A stretch of 64,000 nucleotides of DNA from Schauerella aestuarii. GTDB taxonomy: Bacteria; Pseudomonadota; Gammaproteobacteria; Burkholderiales; Burkholderiaceae_B. The position numbers and the translations under genes were made by a program. Positions 32,914-42,047 of this stretch are shown one piece after another. The number at the start of each line of letters is the position of its first letter. Within the stretch, counting starts at the first letter, position 1. The stretch spans positions 186,001 to 250,000 of the forward strand of contig NZ_SIZW01000038.1 in the NCBI RefSeq assembly GCF_009866805.1, read 5' to 3'. Below the pieces are notes generated by a model, which saw only the letters and a program-made list of their open reading frames with translations, did no database searches and had not been told where the DNA came from.

Positions 32914-35172
32914 TCATGGCGCAACGCCAGCGATTTCAAAACTGACCCGGTCGTACCGCCCCTGCCGATCCATCACGGTCAGTGCATAACGACCATTCTG
33001 TCTTAACGACACTGTATACGATTGGCCGGCTTGCGTTTGCCCGACCACCTTGCCGTCCAGTATCCACCATAACGTATCGCGGCCGCCCTCAGCCTGAACG
33101 CTTACATCCACTTGCGCCAGGCCCGGTACGGGTCGCAGCCGCGAACCTTCGGATATGCCTACCAACCTCAGAGGCGCTTCGTTAGCCTCCGCGTATCCTG
33201 CAAATGCGGGCGGAACCGTGCTATTCAAGGCCCAGGCCGTGCGCGGCGATGCACAGGGCTGGGCGATCGTCACGCGTTGGCCACCCGGCCAGCACACGGT
33301 GGCCACCGATACCGTATCGGGCCGCACGCGCGCCTGCAAAGACCCTTCAGGCAACGCGGCCACGATGTCCTGCAACAACGGTGCGGCCACGTTGGCGCCG
33401 AAAAACCCAGGATTGGGCGTGCCGTCGGGCCGGCCGACCCACACGCCCAACGTCCATTTGTCCGTCACCCCGATGGCCCAGGCGTCGCGAAAGCCGAAGC
33501 TCGTACCGGTTTTCCAGGCGATGCGCCGACCGGATGACGCGGCTGCATAAAATGGACGATCGGGATTACCCCCACCCTCGAGAATGTCGCGCACGATCCA
33601 CGCCGCGCCCGGGCTCAAGATGCGCGATTCGCGCATGGGGTCGTGCGGCGACAGACGCGGCGTGCCGGCCAGGCCCTCACGCGCCAGGCCGCGATAAGCG
33701 CCTACCAATTCTTCCAGCGTGGTGCCGCCCCCGCCCAGGATCAAGCTCAGGTTGGGCTGCGCACCGGCCGGCATGCGCAACGGCAGGCCGCCGGCCATCA
33801 GGCGCCCGGCAAAGCGCGTTGGCCCAACGCGATCAAGCAGATCGACGGCCGGCACATTGAGCGATCGCTGCAGCGCCTCGGCCACGCTGATCGGACCTGA
33901 AAACGACGCTTGGAAGTTGCCGGGCGCATAGCCTTCGAATGACATCGGCACGTCAAGCAGCAGGCTCTCGGAATGGATCAGGCCATCTTCCAAGGCCATT
34001 GCATACAAGAACGGCTTGAGGGTGGAGCCGGGTGACCGCACGGCGCGCACCATGTCGACATGGGCCGCGCGCGAGTCGTCGCCGAAGTCGGCCGAGCCGG
34101 CATAGGCCTTGATCTCGAGCGTATCGTTATCCATCACCAACGCCGCCATCGAGACGTGCGGCGGCAACGCATCGACGCGATCGAGCAGCATGCGCTCCAC
34201 CGTAAGCTGCGCGTCCATGTCGAGGGTGGACACGACCACGTCCGGGCGCGTGGGATCGGCGCGCTTGCCCGTCATGCGCAAGCGCTGCGCGGCCAAGGGA
34301 GCCACGAAGCGGCCGCGCAACGGCGGGCTGACGACGTTTTCAATACGTGCGTCGACCGCCTGCGCCTCGGTCCACTGGCCGAGCTCGACCATCCGCGCGA
34401 TCACCTTGTCGCGCGCAGCTTGCGCCAGTTCGGGATGACGATCGGGGCGCAAGCGCGACGGCGCCTGCGGCAATGCGGTCAGCAGCGCAGCCTCAGCCGG
34501 GCTCACGTGCGCAATCGATTTGCCAAGCCACATCCGCGACCCCATCTCAGCGCCTTCGACGATGCCGCCCATGGGTGCACGTGCCAGGTAAAGGCCGAGG
34601 ATCTCATCCTTGCTGAAGTGCAGCTCGAGTTGCACGGCACGCCACATTTGCCGCAGCTTGGTGGACAGCGCGCGCGACGGCCGCGCCCCAAGGTCGGGGT
34701 CCACGAGCCGCGCCACTTGCATCGTTAGCGTCGATCCGCCGGACACGATGCGCCCTGCCCCAACCCACTGGCCTGCCGCACGCAGCAACGACAGCGGGTT
34801 GATGCCCGGATGCCAGTAATACGCACGGTCTTCATAGGTGAGCAGCGTCTGCAGGTACAACGGCGAGACGTTGCTCACGCCTACTGGATACCGCCAGACG
34901 CCATCGCGCGATGGGTAGTTGCGCAGCGGCGTGCCGTCGGCCGCCACCACGACCACCGCCCCATCGGTATCGATGGCCGGTAGCGGATCGAGAGCGTCGG
35001 CGGTATAGAGCCCGGCCGTCACAACCGCTGCAATCGCGACGCCCACGGCAGTGCGTTTTATCCACGCCCGTCTTCCGCTATCGGGCGACGGGTGGACGCG
35101 GCGACCCGGCGGCAGTTCCGGCTTCGACACCGGCTCCGACACCGGCTTCACTGCCGCCTTCACCGCGCGCAC
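32914..35172 (-). CDS. pbpC: Penicillin-binding protein 1C
   Basis: Bifunctional class A PBP of 752 aa, inner-membrane anchored near residues 40-57. The glycosyltransferase domain has Glu114 in TYEDRAYYWHPGI and SGGSTLTMQVARL. The transpeptidase has the SxxK motif Ser383-Lys386 (SPGSTLKPF), SLN at 437-439 and KTG at 554-556. The C-terminal BiPBP_C domain (about 660-752) matches PBP1C. The gene starts 20 bp after the macroglobulin stop, reproducing the conserved yfhM-pbpC pair in which the two proteins are thought to defend and repair the wall. Confidence 0.94.
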   Translation of the reverse strand: MRAVKAAVKPVSEPVSKPELPPGRRVHPSPDSGRRAWIKRTAVGVAIAAVVTAGLYTADALDPLPAIDTDGAVVVVAADGTPLRNYPSRDGVWRYPVGVSNVSPLYLQTLLTYEDRAYYWHPGINPLSLLRAAGQWVGAGRIVSGGSTLTMQVARLVDPDLGARPSRALSTKLRQMWRAVQLELHFSKDEILGLYLARAPMGGIVEGAEMGSRMWLGKSIAHVSPAEAALLTALPQAPSRLRPDRHPELAQAARDKVIARMVELGQWTEAQAVDARIENVVSPPLRGRFVAPLAAQRLRMTGKRADPTRPDVVVSTLDMDAQLTVERMLLDRVDALPPHVSMAALVMDNDTLEIKAYAGSADFGDDSRAAHVDMVRAVRSPGSTLKPFLYAMALEDGLIHSESLLLDVPMSFEGYAPGNFQASFSGPISVAEALQRSLNVPAVDLLDRVGPTRFAGRLMAGGLPLRMPAGAQPNLSLILGGGGTTLEELVGAYRGLAREGLAGTPRLSPHDPMRESRILSPGAAWIVRDILEGGGNPDRPFYAAASSGRRIAWKTGTSFGFRDAWAIGVTDKWTLGVWVGRPDGTPNPGFFGANVAAPLLQDIVAALPEGSLQARVRPDTVSVATVCWPGGQRVTIAQPCASPRTAWALNSTVPPAFAGYAEANEAPLRLVGISEGSRLRPVPGLAQVDVSVQAEGGRDTLWWILDGKVVGQTQAGQSYTVSLRQNGRYALTVMDRQGRYDRVSFEIAGVAP

Positions 35173-35192
35173 GCCACGTCAACGCGCCAAGT

Positions 35193-38100
35193 TCAGCGCG
35201 CCGCGCGGGCGGTGCGGTCGCGGATTTCGACCGGACGCCACGCGTCGCCCACACCGCGCAATTCGGGGCGGTACATGTCTTCGGCTTCCACGGCAGGCAC
35301 CGAGTAACGGCCCGGCGTCACCACGCGCAGCATGTAGAACACATCGACTTCACCGCGGCCTAGTTCGACAGCCGCCACGTAGCGGTCATCGCGGAATTCG
35401 CGGTGCTTGATGCGCGCATCGCTGAAGGTTTCGGCCACACGCTTGCCGCCGATCGTCCAGTCGGCCATGTCCGGACTTTGCGACAGATTCATGTTGTCGA
35501 TTTCCATTCCGGCGGGCACACGATCGACCACCAGCGCGTTCGGCATGGCGGTGCGGGCCTGCGCATTCACACGCACGACGAGAATGTCGCCGGTGGTGAG
35601 TGCGCCGCCGTTCCACGGCGTGCCATTCGGCAGATACCACGTGCGCTTGAGCTGGATGACATCGCGGCGCGGCGCAGGCGCCGTGGTGGGCACGCCGGAC
35701 ACATCGAGCTCGGCGAACACAGGCTCGCTGCCGGTGTTGACCAGTTGCAGGGTGCTTAGTTCCTCCGGCTTGAGCGTCAACGTGCGATCGGTACGGCTTT
35801 CGAGAATCTGCTGTCCGCTCCCCGATGCGACCGTCAAGGCCCAAGGTTTGCCTTCGCCGCCGGCGGCGCGGGCCGCCATGACCAAGGCAAGCTGCTCCTG
35901 CGTCGACAGATATTGACGGCGACCCACGCGATCCGAAAGATCGGTGAGCCACACTTCGCGGCGCGCTTCGAGCAGTTTGTATTGCACCGCCAAGGCATAC
36001 GACAACGCCAGATCGCGCGTATTCGAGCCGTAGTCGCCCAGCCAGTCTTCGCCGCTGAAGTTATTGCCGTTGCGCGGAATGCCGTAGCTGCGCGCTTCGG
36101 CCATCGTGGCGGCCTGCTGCGAACGCGGCTCGTCGCCGAGCAACTTGAACGCCGCCGCAAACTGCACCAACGGCAGTGGCGAGCGCGCGCGCAATTGATA
36201 GTTGTCGAAGAGCGTGCGCAAGGTGGAGAGCGGCGCACGCTTGTCTCGCGCCAGCACCAGCGCGGCAGCCGCGTAGCTGGCGAAGCGGCGATGATCCTCG
36301 CGCAACACGCTATCGTCACCGCTGGCGACATTGCCGTTGATCATGGCCATCTGCAAACGCTGCGACCAGGTGCCAAAGACGTTGGGGGCCTGCTGCACCT
36401 GCTCGAGCAACCAATCGCGCGACCGCGACAGATCGCGTTCGGAGACGTCGTATCCGCGGTCACGTGCGTCCTGCATGAAGCCCACGGCATAGGCCGTCAG
36501 CCACACATCGCGCGATCCCGCATCGCCCCACAACGAATAGGCGCCGGCGGCATTGCGCATGCCGGCCAGACGTTCGATCGCACCGCGCACCTTGCTGGCG
36601 CGCGCGGCATCGGTGAAGCCCTTGATGGCATAGCGCTCGGCGGTGGGTTCGTCGATCACCAACCACGGGAACGACGCGCTGATGGTTTGCTCGGTGCACC
36701 CGTACGGATACGACAACAACTCACGCACCTGGCGCGCCATATTGATCGGCGGCTTGGACGACACGGCAAGGCTGGCGGTGAGCGTGTCGGGATACAACCC
36801 GGCCAACACTTCCGGCGGCAACGGCACCGACTCGCCGGATCCGACGCGCATGCGGCGCACGACGCGTTGGGCGGCATATGCGGGTTGCACCTGCAACACC
36901 GATTCGCGCACGATGTGAATCGGCTTCGGCCCACCCGCAGCGTCGACCGTCAAGTGCACCAGCGCCAGACCATTGGCACCCAGCGTGGTGGCTTCGAAGC
37001 GCACGGTCGTGCGTTGCTTATCCGCCAACTTCACGGTCCGGGTACCGTCGGCGATGGCCAGCGGACTATCGGCACGCAGATTGACGGTGACCGTTTGCGC
37101 GGCACCGCTCAAATTGGTGAGATCCAGCGCCACTGCAGCGCGGTCACCCGGCGTGATGAAGCGCGGCGTATTCAGTTCAGCCACGATCGGTGCGGCCACG
37201 ACCATTTCGGCATCGGACGACCCGTACTGATCTTCGGTGAAGGCGACGGCCATCAGGCGCAATGTGCCGTTGAAGTCGGGCAGATCGAGCGGAATGCGGG
37301 CACGACCTTGCGCATCGAGCGCAACGGGTCCCGAAAACAGATCGACCAACTTGACCTTCTTGGGCAGGCTGCGGCTGTTGCCGCGCATGGCAGCGTCACC
37401 GCCCCACTTCAGGCGCCCCAACGTGCCATCCATTTTCTCGATCAGCTTGCCGTACATATCCAGCCAATCGGCGGCATAACGGTGTTTGCCGAAGAAGAAA
37501 TCGAACGGATCCGGCGTGCGGTACTGCGTGATGTTGAGGATCCCCACATCGACGGCAGACAAGGTCACGTGTGCGGTTTTGCCCGCCACACCCGGCACGC
37601 TGATCGCGACCTCGGTGCGCTTTTCGGGCTCGACTTTCGTTGCGGCGTCGATCTTCACATCCAGTCGGCGTGCGGCATTATCAAGCGGCAGATGGGTGAT
37701 GCCCACGGCACGGGCCGGGGTTACCCGATCGCCTGCACTCCCCGGACGGAACACGACGGCGCTCACGTAAAGATCGGGACGCTTCCAGGCCGCATCGAGC
37801 GGAATCTCCACATCGGTGCCAGTCGCCTTGGCATCCACCCACTTCGACCACAACAGGCGGTCGCTTTCAACGGTGATCAAGGCTTGGCCATCGTGCGGCG
37901 GCGTGAAATTGAGCATGACCGATTTGCCCGGCGTGGCCGGCAGGTTGGTCAACTTCATCTGTACGCGGTCAGGGCGGTTACCCACCGACTCGGCATCCTG
38001 CGCGCCCCAGCCGGCATAAAAGCGATAGCGCGCGGTGAGCCCGGTTTCGGGATCGCGCACTTCAAGACGGTAGCGACCGTAACCCACCGGGACCGACAGC

Positions 38101-40451
38101 GGCGTGCGCGCATCCAGATCGATGGTGCGAGAATCGAGCAGATCTTCGGTCTCGGTGTAGCCACTGTTCCACCCGCGCTGATCGTCGTAGCGCCAGTAAT
38201 AGCGGCGCTCTTCGCGGAACATGCGCACTTGAGCGCCCTTGATCGGCGCCACCGCGCCGTCGGTGCTCACGCGGATCAGTTCGAACGCAGCGGCGGTGCC
38301 TTCACGCGTCACGTTGCGGTCGAACAGCGGCCGCACGCCGATCAATTTGTCGGCGGGCCAGAACGTGCTTTCGATGGAGCGCACCACGGGGCGGCCACCG
38401 GATTCGAGCAAGCTGGCAGATACGCGTACCTGCATCGGCGAGTGCGCGTCGGTCAGGCCGGGATCGACCTCCAACTCGCCCGCGCCCGTGTCGTCCAACT
38501 CGGCTTCCGGCAAATCGGCCGATGTGCGGGTGTCGTCGTCGGCCACATCGCCAAAGATGAAACCCGGCCAGGTATCGGGCAAGGCTTCCTTTTGGCGGCG
38601 TACCTGGTAACGCGACAGCAAACGATTGCCGGCCGCCGGGGCACCATACAGATAGTCACCTTGCACGGCGATGGTCAAGGTATCGCCGATTTTGGGCGTT
38701 TTGTCGGTTTGCGTGAGCGCGAGCTTCATGCGCTCGGGCAGGAACTCTTCAACCTGGAACGTCCAGGATGCATCGGGCGCCCGTGCGCCGGGATCGACGC
38801 GCAACTCCAACGTCCAGGTGCCGGTTTGGGCATCGGCGGGCAGACTGATTTCACGCTGCACGTAGCCGGCGATCTTCTCCTGCGGCGACCACAACGACGT
38901 TTGCACGACGCGGCCATCGGCGCGCTTGAGCGTGGCGGTGAGCGGCGCGGCGGGCATGATGCGGCCGTCGGCATCGCGCGGCAGGATCGAGACATTGAAC
39001 TGCTCGCCCGGGCGATACAGGGCACGACCGGAATACACGAAAAGACTGGTGTTGCGCGAAGGATGACCGCCAAGCGAATACTCGGACATGTCCAATGCCG
39101 GCTCGCCCAGCGCGAGCACGGTGGTTTCCTTGCCGCGCGAGGCACGCACGAGACGGGCACGCTCGAAGTCGCCATCGAAACGCACATGGCCCTGCGCATC
39201 GGTGGTGGCGTTGGCGAGCGCTTTGGCATCGCCGTCCACGATCTCGACGCGTGCGCCTGAGATCGGGTTGCCGGTTTTGAGCGACACCGCGAAGGCTTCG
39301 AGCCCGCCCTGATAACGGCGGGTATGCAGACCGATGTCGGTCACGTAGAAGTAAGTGACCTGATACTCGTAGCGAAAGCGGCCCGGCTGGCTCATCACGG
39401 CGATATAGATGCCGGGTTCCTGCAGTTCCTTGATGGTTTCGACCGGCAGGAACGTCACATGGCGACGATTGGGCTTGTCGTCAGTGACGAAACGGCCTTG
39501 ATAGACACTGGTGGTGAGCGTATTGAGGCGGTCGAGATCCCAATTTCCGACCAGCCCCTTGAGCGAAGTGGTGCGATCGTCGTAGTCGCGGTAGTCCTCT
39601 TCGTCGTCGGCTTCGCTCTCGTCTTCATCGGTGGCCGTTTGCGCGCCGCCGGTCACGCCGAGCACTTTCTCGTACAAGGCAGGCGCCTTCTCGGGCGCCA
39701 CACGCAGGAACTGCACATCCACTTCGGGCGTATTGACAGTCGTGATCGGCAAGCCGCCGTTCTGACCCGCCGGTAGAACCACGCCGCGGCTGGAGAAAAA
39801 GAACGCCGGCGCCATGGCTTCGGTGGCCACCACGCAGTTCACCGGCGCTTTGAGCGTGACCTTATCGGCCGCAGCGGGCAGGTTGCCGCGCAACGAAATC
39901 GCATAGCGGTGGTCGGGCGAGACATACGGGAAGTAGATCGTGCGCGGATTGTCGCTCACCACCCAGTTACCCTCGATGCGCTTGCCCTTTTCGCCCGCCG
40001 CACCCGCCGCAATCTTGCCGTTGGATGCGTTGGCCTCACTACCCTCGTCGCTTTGCGACTTGGCTTGGCCCAGATCGACCACCTCAAGGAACGACGAGAG
40101 GTCGTTGCGGCGGTCGACAGGCTGCGTGAAGCTCACGGCCAAAGCCAGCGTATCGTTGAATTGGCGCGCCTGGCATTGCAAGGCGGCAAACGGATCGGGC
40201 GTGCCCGCGGCAATGGTGGCCGACGATGCGGGGGTGCCGCCGTCGGCAGCGGCGGCGGTGCCGGCGGCAGGCGTCGCCGGCGTTATGGTGCCGCGAGCGG
40301 CATCGCGTGGCCCATCCGCCGTTGCGATCGCCGGCGCTGTGGGCGCATCGGTGCGATCTGATTTCTTACCTGCAAGCCATCCACCTACGCCTGCAACGGC
40401 CACGACAACGACGGCCGCGACCAGCAGCCCACCCGACTTGCGATTCAGCAC
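35193..40451 (-). CDS. yfhM: Bacterial alpha-2-macroglobulin (YfhM-like), thioester-containing
   Basis: Very large periplasmic protease-trap protein of 1752 aa. The thioester motif CTEQ is intact (Cys1252 to Gln1255, in YGCTEQT), within the complement-like helical toroid that follows. MG-type beta domains and the bait region precede it. The N-terminus has a hydrophobic stretch (VAAVVVVAVAGVGGWLAG) but no lipobox cysteine, unlike the E. coli lipoprotein, so it may be held by an uncleaved helix. An Ala/Gly/Thr-rich linker covers about residues 30-85. The start is a GTG at 40451 preceded by GAGGAG. It is the first gene of the yfhM-pbpC pair inserted between clpS and clpA. Confidence 0.94.
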   Translation of the reverse strand: MLNRKSGGLLVAAVVVVAVAGVGGWLAGKKSDRTDAPTAPAIATADGPRDAARGTITPATPAAGTAAAADGGTPASSATIAAGTPDPFAALQCQARQFNDTLALAVSFTQPVDRRNDLSSFLEVVDLGQAKSQSDEGSEANASNGKIAAGAAGEKGKRIEGNWVVSDNPRTIYFPYVSPDHRYAISLRGNLPAAADKVTLKAPVNCVVATEAMAPAFFFSSRGVVLPAGQNGGLPITTVNTPEVDVQFLRVAPEKAPALYEKVLGVTGGAQTATDEDESEADDEEDYRDYDDRTTSLKGLVGNWDLDRLNTLTTSVYQGRFVTDDKPNRRHVTFLPVETIKELQEPGIYIAVMSQPGRFRYEYQVTYFYVTDIGLHTRRYQGGLEAFAVSLKTGNPISGARVEIVDGDAKALANATTDAQGHVRFDGDFERARLVRASRGKETTVLALGEPALDMSEYSLGGHPSRNTSLFVYSGRALYRPGEQFNVSILPRDADGRIMPAAPLTATLKRADGRVVQTSLWSPQEKIAGYVQREISLPADAQTGTWTLELRVDPGARAPDASWTFQVEEFLPERMKLALTQTDKTPKIGDTLTIAVQGDYLYGAPAAGNRLLSRYQVRRQKEALPDTWPGFIFGDVADDDTRTSADLPEAELDDTGAGELEVDPGLTDAHSPMQVRVSASLLESGGRPVVRSIESTFWPADKLIGVRPLFDRNVTREGTAAAFELIRVSTDGAVAPIKGAQVRMFREERRYYWRYDDQRGWNSGYTETEDLLDSRTIDLDARTPLSVPVGYGRYRLEVRDPETGLTARYRFYAGWGAQDAESVGNRPDRVQMKLTNLPATPGKSVMLNFTPPHDGQALITVESDRLLWSKWVDAKATGTDVEIPLDAAWKRPDLYVSAVVFRPGSAGDRVTPARAVGITHLPLDNAARRLDVKIDAATKVEPEKRTEVAISVPGVAGKTAHVTLSAVDVGILNITQYRTPDPFDFFFGKHRYAADWLDMYGKLIEKMDGTLGRLKWGGDAAMRGNSRSLPKKVKLVDLFSGPVALDAQGRARIPLDLPDFNGTLRLMAVAFTEDQYGSSDAEMVVAAPIVAELNTPRFITPGDRAAVALDLTNLSGAAQTVTVNLRADSPLAIADGTRTVKLADKQRTTVRFEATTLGANGLALVHLTVDAAGGPKPIHIVRESVLQVQPAYAAQRVVRRMRVGSGESVPLPPEVLAGLYPDTLTASLAVSSKPPINMARQVRELLSYPYGCTEQTISASFPWLVIDEPTAERYAIKGFTDAARASKVRGAIERLAGMRNAAGAYSLWGDAGSRDVWLTAYAVGFMQDARDRGYDVSERDLSRSRDWLLEQVQQAPNVFGTWSQRLQMAMINGNVASGDDSVLREDHRRFASYAAAALVLARDKRAPLSTLRTLFDNYQLRARSPLPLVQFAAAFKLLGDEPRSQQAATMAEARSYGIPRNGNNFSGEDWLGDYGSNTRDLALSYALAVQYKLLEARREVWLTDLSDRVGRRQYLSTQEQLALVMAARAAGGEGKPWALTVASGSGQQILESRTDRTLTLKPEELSTLQLVNTGSEPVFAELDVSGVPTTAPAPRRDVIQLKRTWYLPNGTPWNGGALTTGDILVVRVNAQARTAMPNALVVDRVPAGMEIDNMNLSQSPDMADWTIGGKRVAETFSDARIKHREFRDDRYVAAVELGRGEVDVFYMLRVVTPGRYSVPAVEAEDMYRPELRGVGDAWRPVEIRDRTARAAR

Positions 40452-40562
40452 CGTGTGCTCTCCTCAGATGCAACCGGTTATCAGGCCGGCGCACGTTTCC
40501 CAACGGCCCGGCTTATGCCAGGTCCGCAAATGACAAGTCGATCATGCGGCTCCCCAGCCGCG

Positions 40563-40877
40563 TCAGACCGGCTCCATGATGCATTGCAGCGGGTGCTGGC
40601 GTGCATGCGCATACTGCGCGACCTGGGCAATTCGCGTTGCCGCCAGATCGCGGGGATACACCCCACACGTCCCCCGCCCATCGTGGTGGACGCGCAGCAT
40701 GATGCGCGTCGCTTCCTCTTCATCCTTGCCGAAAAACTTCTTCAGCACTTTGACGACGAACTCCATCGGTGTGTAGTCATCGTTCAAAAGCACGACCTGA
40801 TACATAGGCGGTGGCGCTGTGCGCGCCGCCTCTTTTTCAACGATCAGATCCTGCTGGTTGTCGACACTGGTATTCAT
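40563..40877 (-). CDS. clpS: ClpS adaptor for ClpAP (N-end rule)
   Basis: Adaptor of 104 aa that delivers N-degron proteins to ClpA. The core is [20 protein letters not shown], with the Asn-Asp and Met residues that form the N-degron pocket, then [20 protein letters not shown] and the Cys/Gly region ahead of a short tail. A flexible N-terminal segment of about 20 aa is normal. The gene diverges from a cold-shock gene, as clpS does from cspD in enterics, but clpA lies 7.7 kb away beyond yfhM and pbpC. Confidence 0.95.
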   Translation of the reverse strand: MNTSVDNQQDLIVEKEAARTAPPPMYQVVLLNDDYTPMEFVVKVLKKFFGKDEEEATRIMLRVHHDGRGTCGVYPRDLAATRIAQVAQYAHARQHPLQCIMEPV

Positions 40878-41122
40878 AGGGAGATTATTTTAAGGAATTG
40901 CCGGAAGATCGGTGGACCACTGCAACATTTTTACACTTGGGATTCGGACTTTCCATACTTGACGCCCGAAATAAAACAAGCGCATGATCAGCCGACTCTT
41001 TGTTTCAGTTGGATTGCGCTCGCTTGAGCCTCGGGGAAACACGGAAAAACCAGGGCGGAAAATGTCGGGAGAGGACGAAACCGCCGTGGCCTACAGGATC
41101 AGATTCAAAAGAGGCAGTTCGC

Positions 41123-41365
41123 ATGTCAGACACGCCCGAAACCCAATCTGGGGACAATCCCAAATCGACCGGCACGGTCAAATGGTTCAACGATGCAAAA
41201 GGCTTCGGCTTCATCACTCCGGATGACGGTGGCGAAGACTTGTTTGCGCATTTTTCGTCGATCCAGATGAACGGCTTCAAGACTTTGAAAGAGGGCCAAA
41301 AGGTCGCTTTCGAGATCATTCAAGGCCCCAAGGGCAAGCAAGCCCTGAATATTACGGCGGCTTGA
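41123..41365 (+). CDS. Cold-shock domain protein (CspA/CspD-like)
   Basis: RNA/ssDNA-binding protein of 80 aa. After a polar 14-residue N-terminal tail the cold-shock domain begins [20 protein letters not shown], with RNP1 (KGFGFI) and RNP2 (LFAHFSSI) intact and the C-terminal [17 protein letters not shown]. The ATG at 41123 follows GAGG. An upstream region of about 245 bp shared with clpS may contain the long 5' leader often seen in cold-shock genes; no specific structure was proven. Confidence 0.93.
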   Translation: MSDTPETQSGDNPKSTGTVKWFNDAKGFGFITPDDGGEDLFAHFSSIQMNGFKTLKEGQKVAFEIIQGPKGKQALNITAA

Positions 41366-41391
41366 CGGCAACCGTGCCGTTTTGCCGGCGA

Positions 41392-41420
41392 CACGGCCCT
41401 GACCGAGCGTCGGGGCCGTG
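41392..41420 (+). terminator. Possible hairpin terminator after the cold-shock gene
   Basis: CACGGCCC (41392-41399) pairs with GGGCCGTG (41413-41420) around a 13-nt loop, 27 bp after the stop. There is no T-run, so efficiency is doubtful. Confidence 0.45.
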
Positions 41421-41465
41421 GTGTATTCTGCCGATCCAAATCATTCACCAGGGGTCACCGCAGTG

Positions 41466-41918
41466 ATGCGCCGACTTGAGTTTCTTCGCCCGATCGCCCT
41501 GGCGGCCTTGGCCGCCCTGTCTATCGCAAGCCCGTCCGCGGCGCGCGCCGAGCCGCCGGTACTTCCGATCACCGAGTTGTCCGCCGGGATCCACGTGATC
41601 CGGGCCGAAGTGGCCAATACGCCAGATAAACGCAGCACCGGTCTGATGTTCCGCCAGGAGCTTGCACCCAATCACGGCATGTTATTCGTTTTCGACGAAC
41701 CCGACCGGCAATGCTTCTGGATGCGCAATACGCTGCTGCCGCTGTCGATCGCATTCATCGAAGATGACGGCACGATCGTCAATATCGAGAATATGGCGCC
41801 GCAAACCGAAGATGCCCACTGTTCGCGCAAGGCCGTGCGCTACGCGCTGGAAATGGAGCAAGGCTGGTTTGCGGCCCGCGGGATCACGCATAACCAGAAG
41901 GTCGAAGGGTTGCCTTGA
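41466..41918 (+). CDS. DUF192 family exported protein
   Basis: Secreted or periplasmic protein of about 150 aa with a signal peptide (PIALAALAALSIASPSAARA). The DUF192 core is visible: VANTPDKRSTGLMFRQ, MLFVFDEPDRQCFWMRNTLL and the C-terminal YALEMEQGWFAARGI. Function is unknown. A GTG at 41463 directly precedes the ATG at 41466; AGGGG is 8 nt from the GTG and 11 nt from the ATG, so either may start translation. A strong bidirectional terminator separates it from the convergent thiolase gene. Confidence 0.88.
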   Translation: MRRLEFLRPIALAALAALSIASPSAARAEPPVLPITELSAGIHVIRAEVANTPDKRSTGLMFRQELAPNHGMLFVFDEPDRQCFWMRNTLLPLSIAFIEDDGTIVNIENMAPQTEDAHCSRKAVRYALEMEQGWFAARGITHNQKVEGLP

Positions 41919-41998
41919 GCCCCGCCGCAGGCGGCGAGTGCCGCTGCCGGCATCCATCACATCTCGGCTGATCGTCGCCCAGGCGGCGCGGCAGCCAT

Positions 41999-42039
41999 AA
42001 AAAAACCGCGCTGGCCTTAGACACCAGCGCGGTTTTTTT
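41999..42039. terminator. Bidirectional rho-independent terminator
   Basis: An A-run, a perfect 9-bp stem (CCGCGCTGG / CCAGCGCGG) with a 9-nt loop, then seven T residues. The symmetrical A and T runs let it end both the DUF192 gene (plus) and the thiolase gene (minus). Confidence 0.93.
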
Positions 42040-42047
42040 CGACGCGC

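Noticed and set aside
35913-39260. Very long plus-strand open frame (1115 codons) opposite the alpha-2-macroglobulin gene
   Set aside because: It mirrors the codon structure of the GC-rich minus-strand gene, has no recognisable domain, is Arg/His/Gly-rich and lacks a ribosome-binding site. The minus strand has full-length family motifs.
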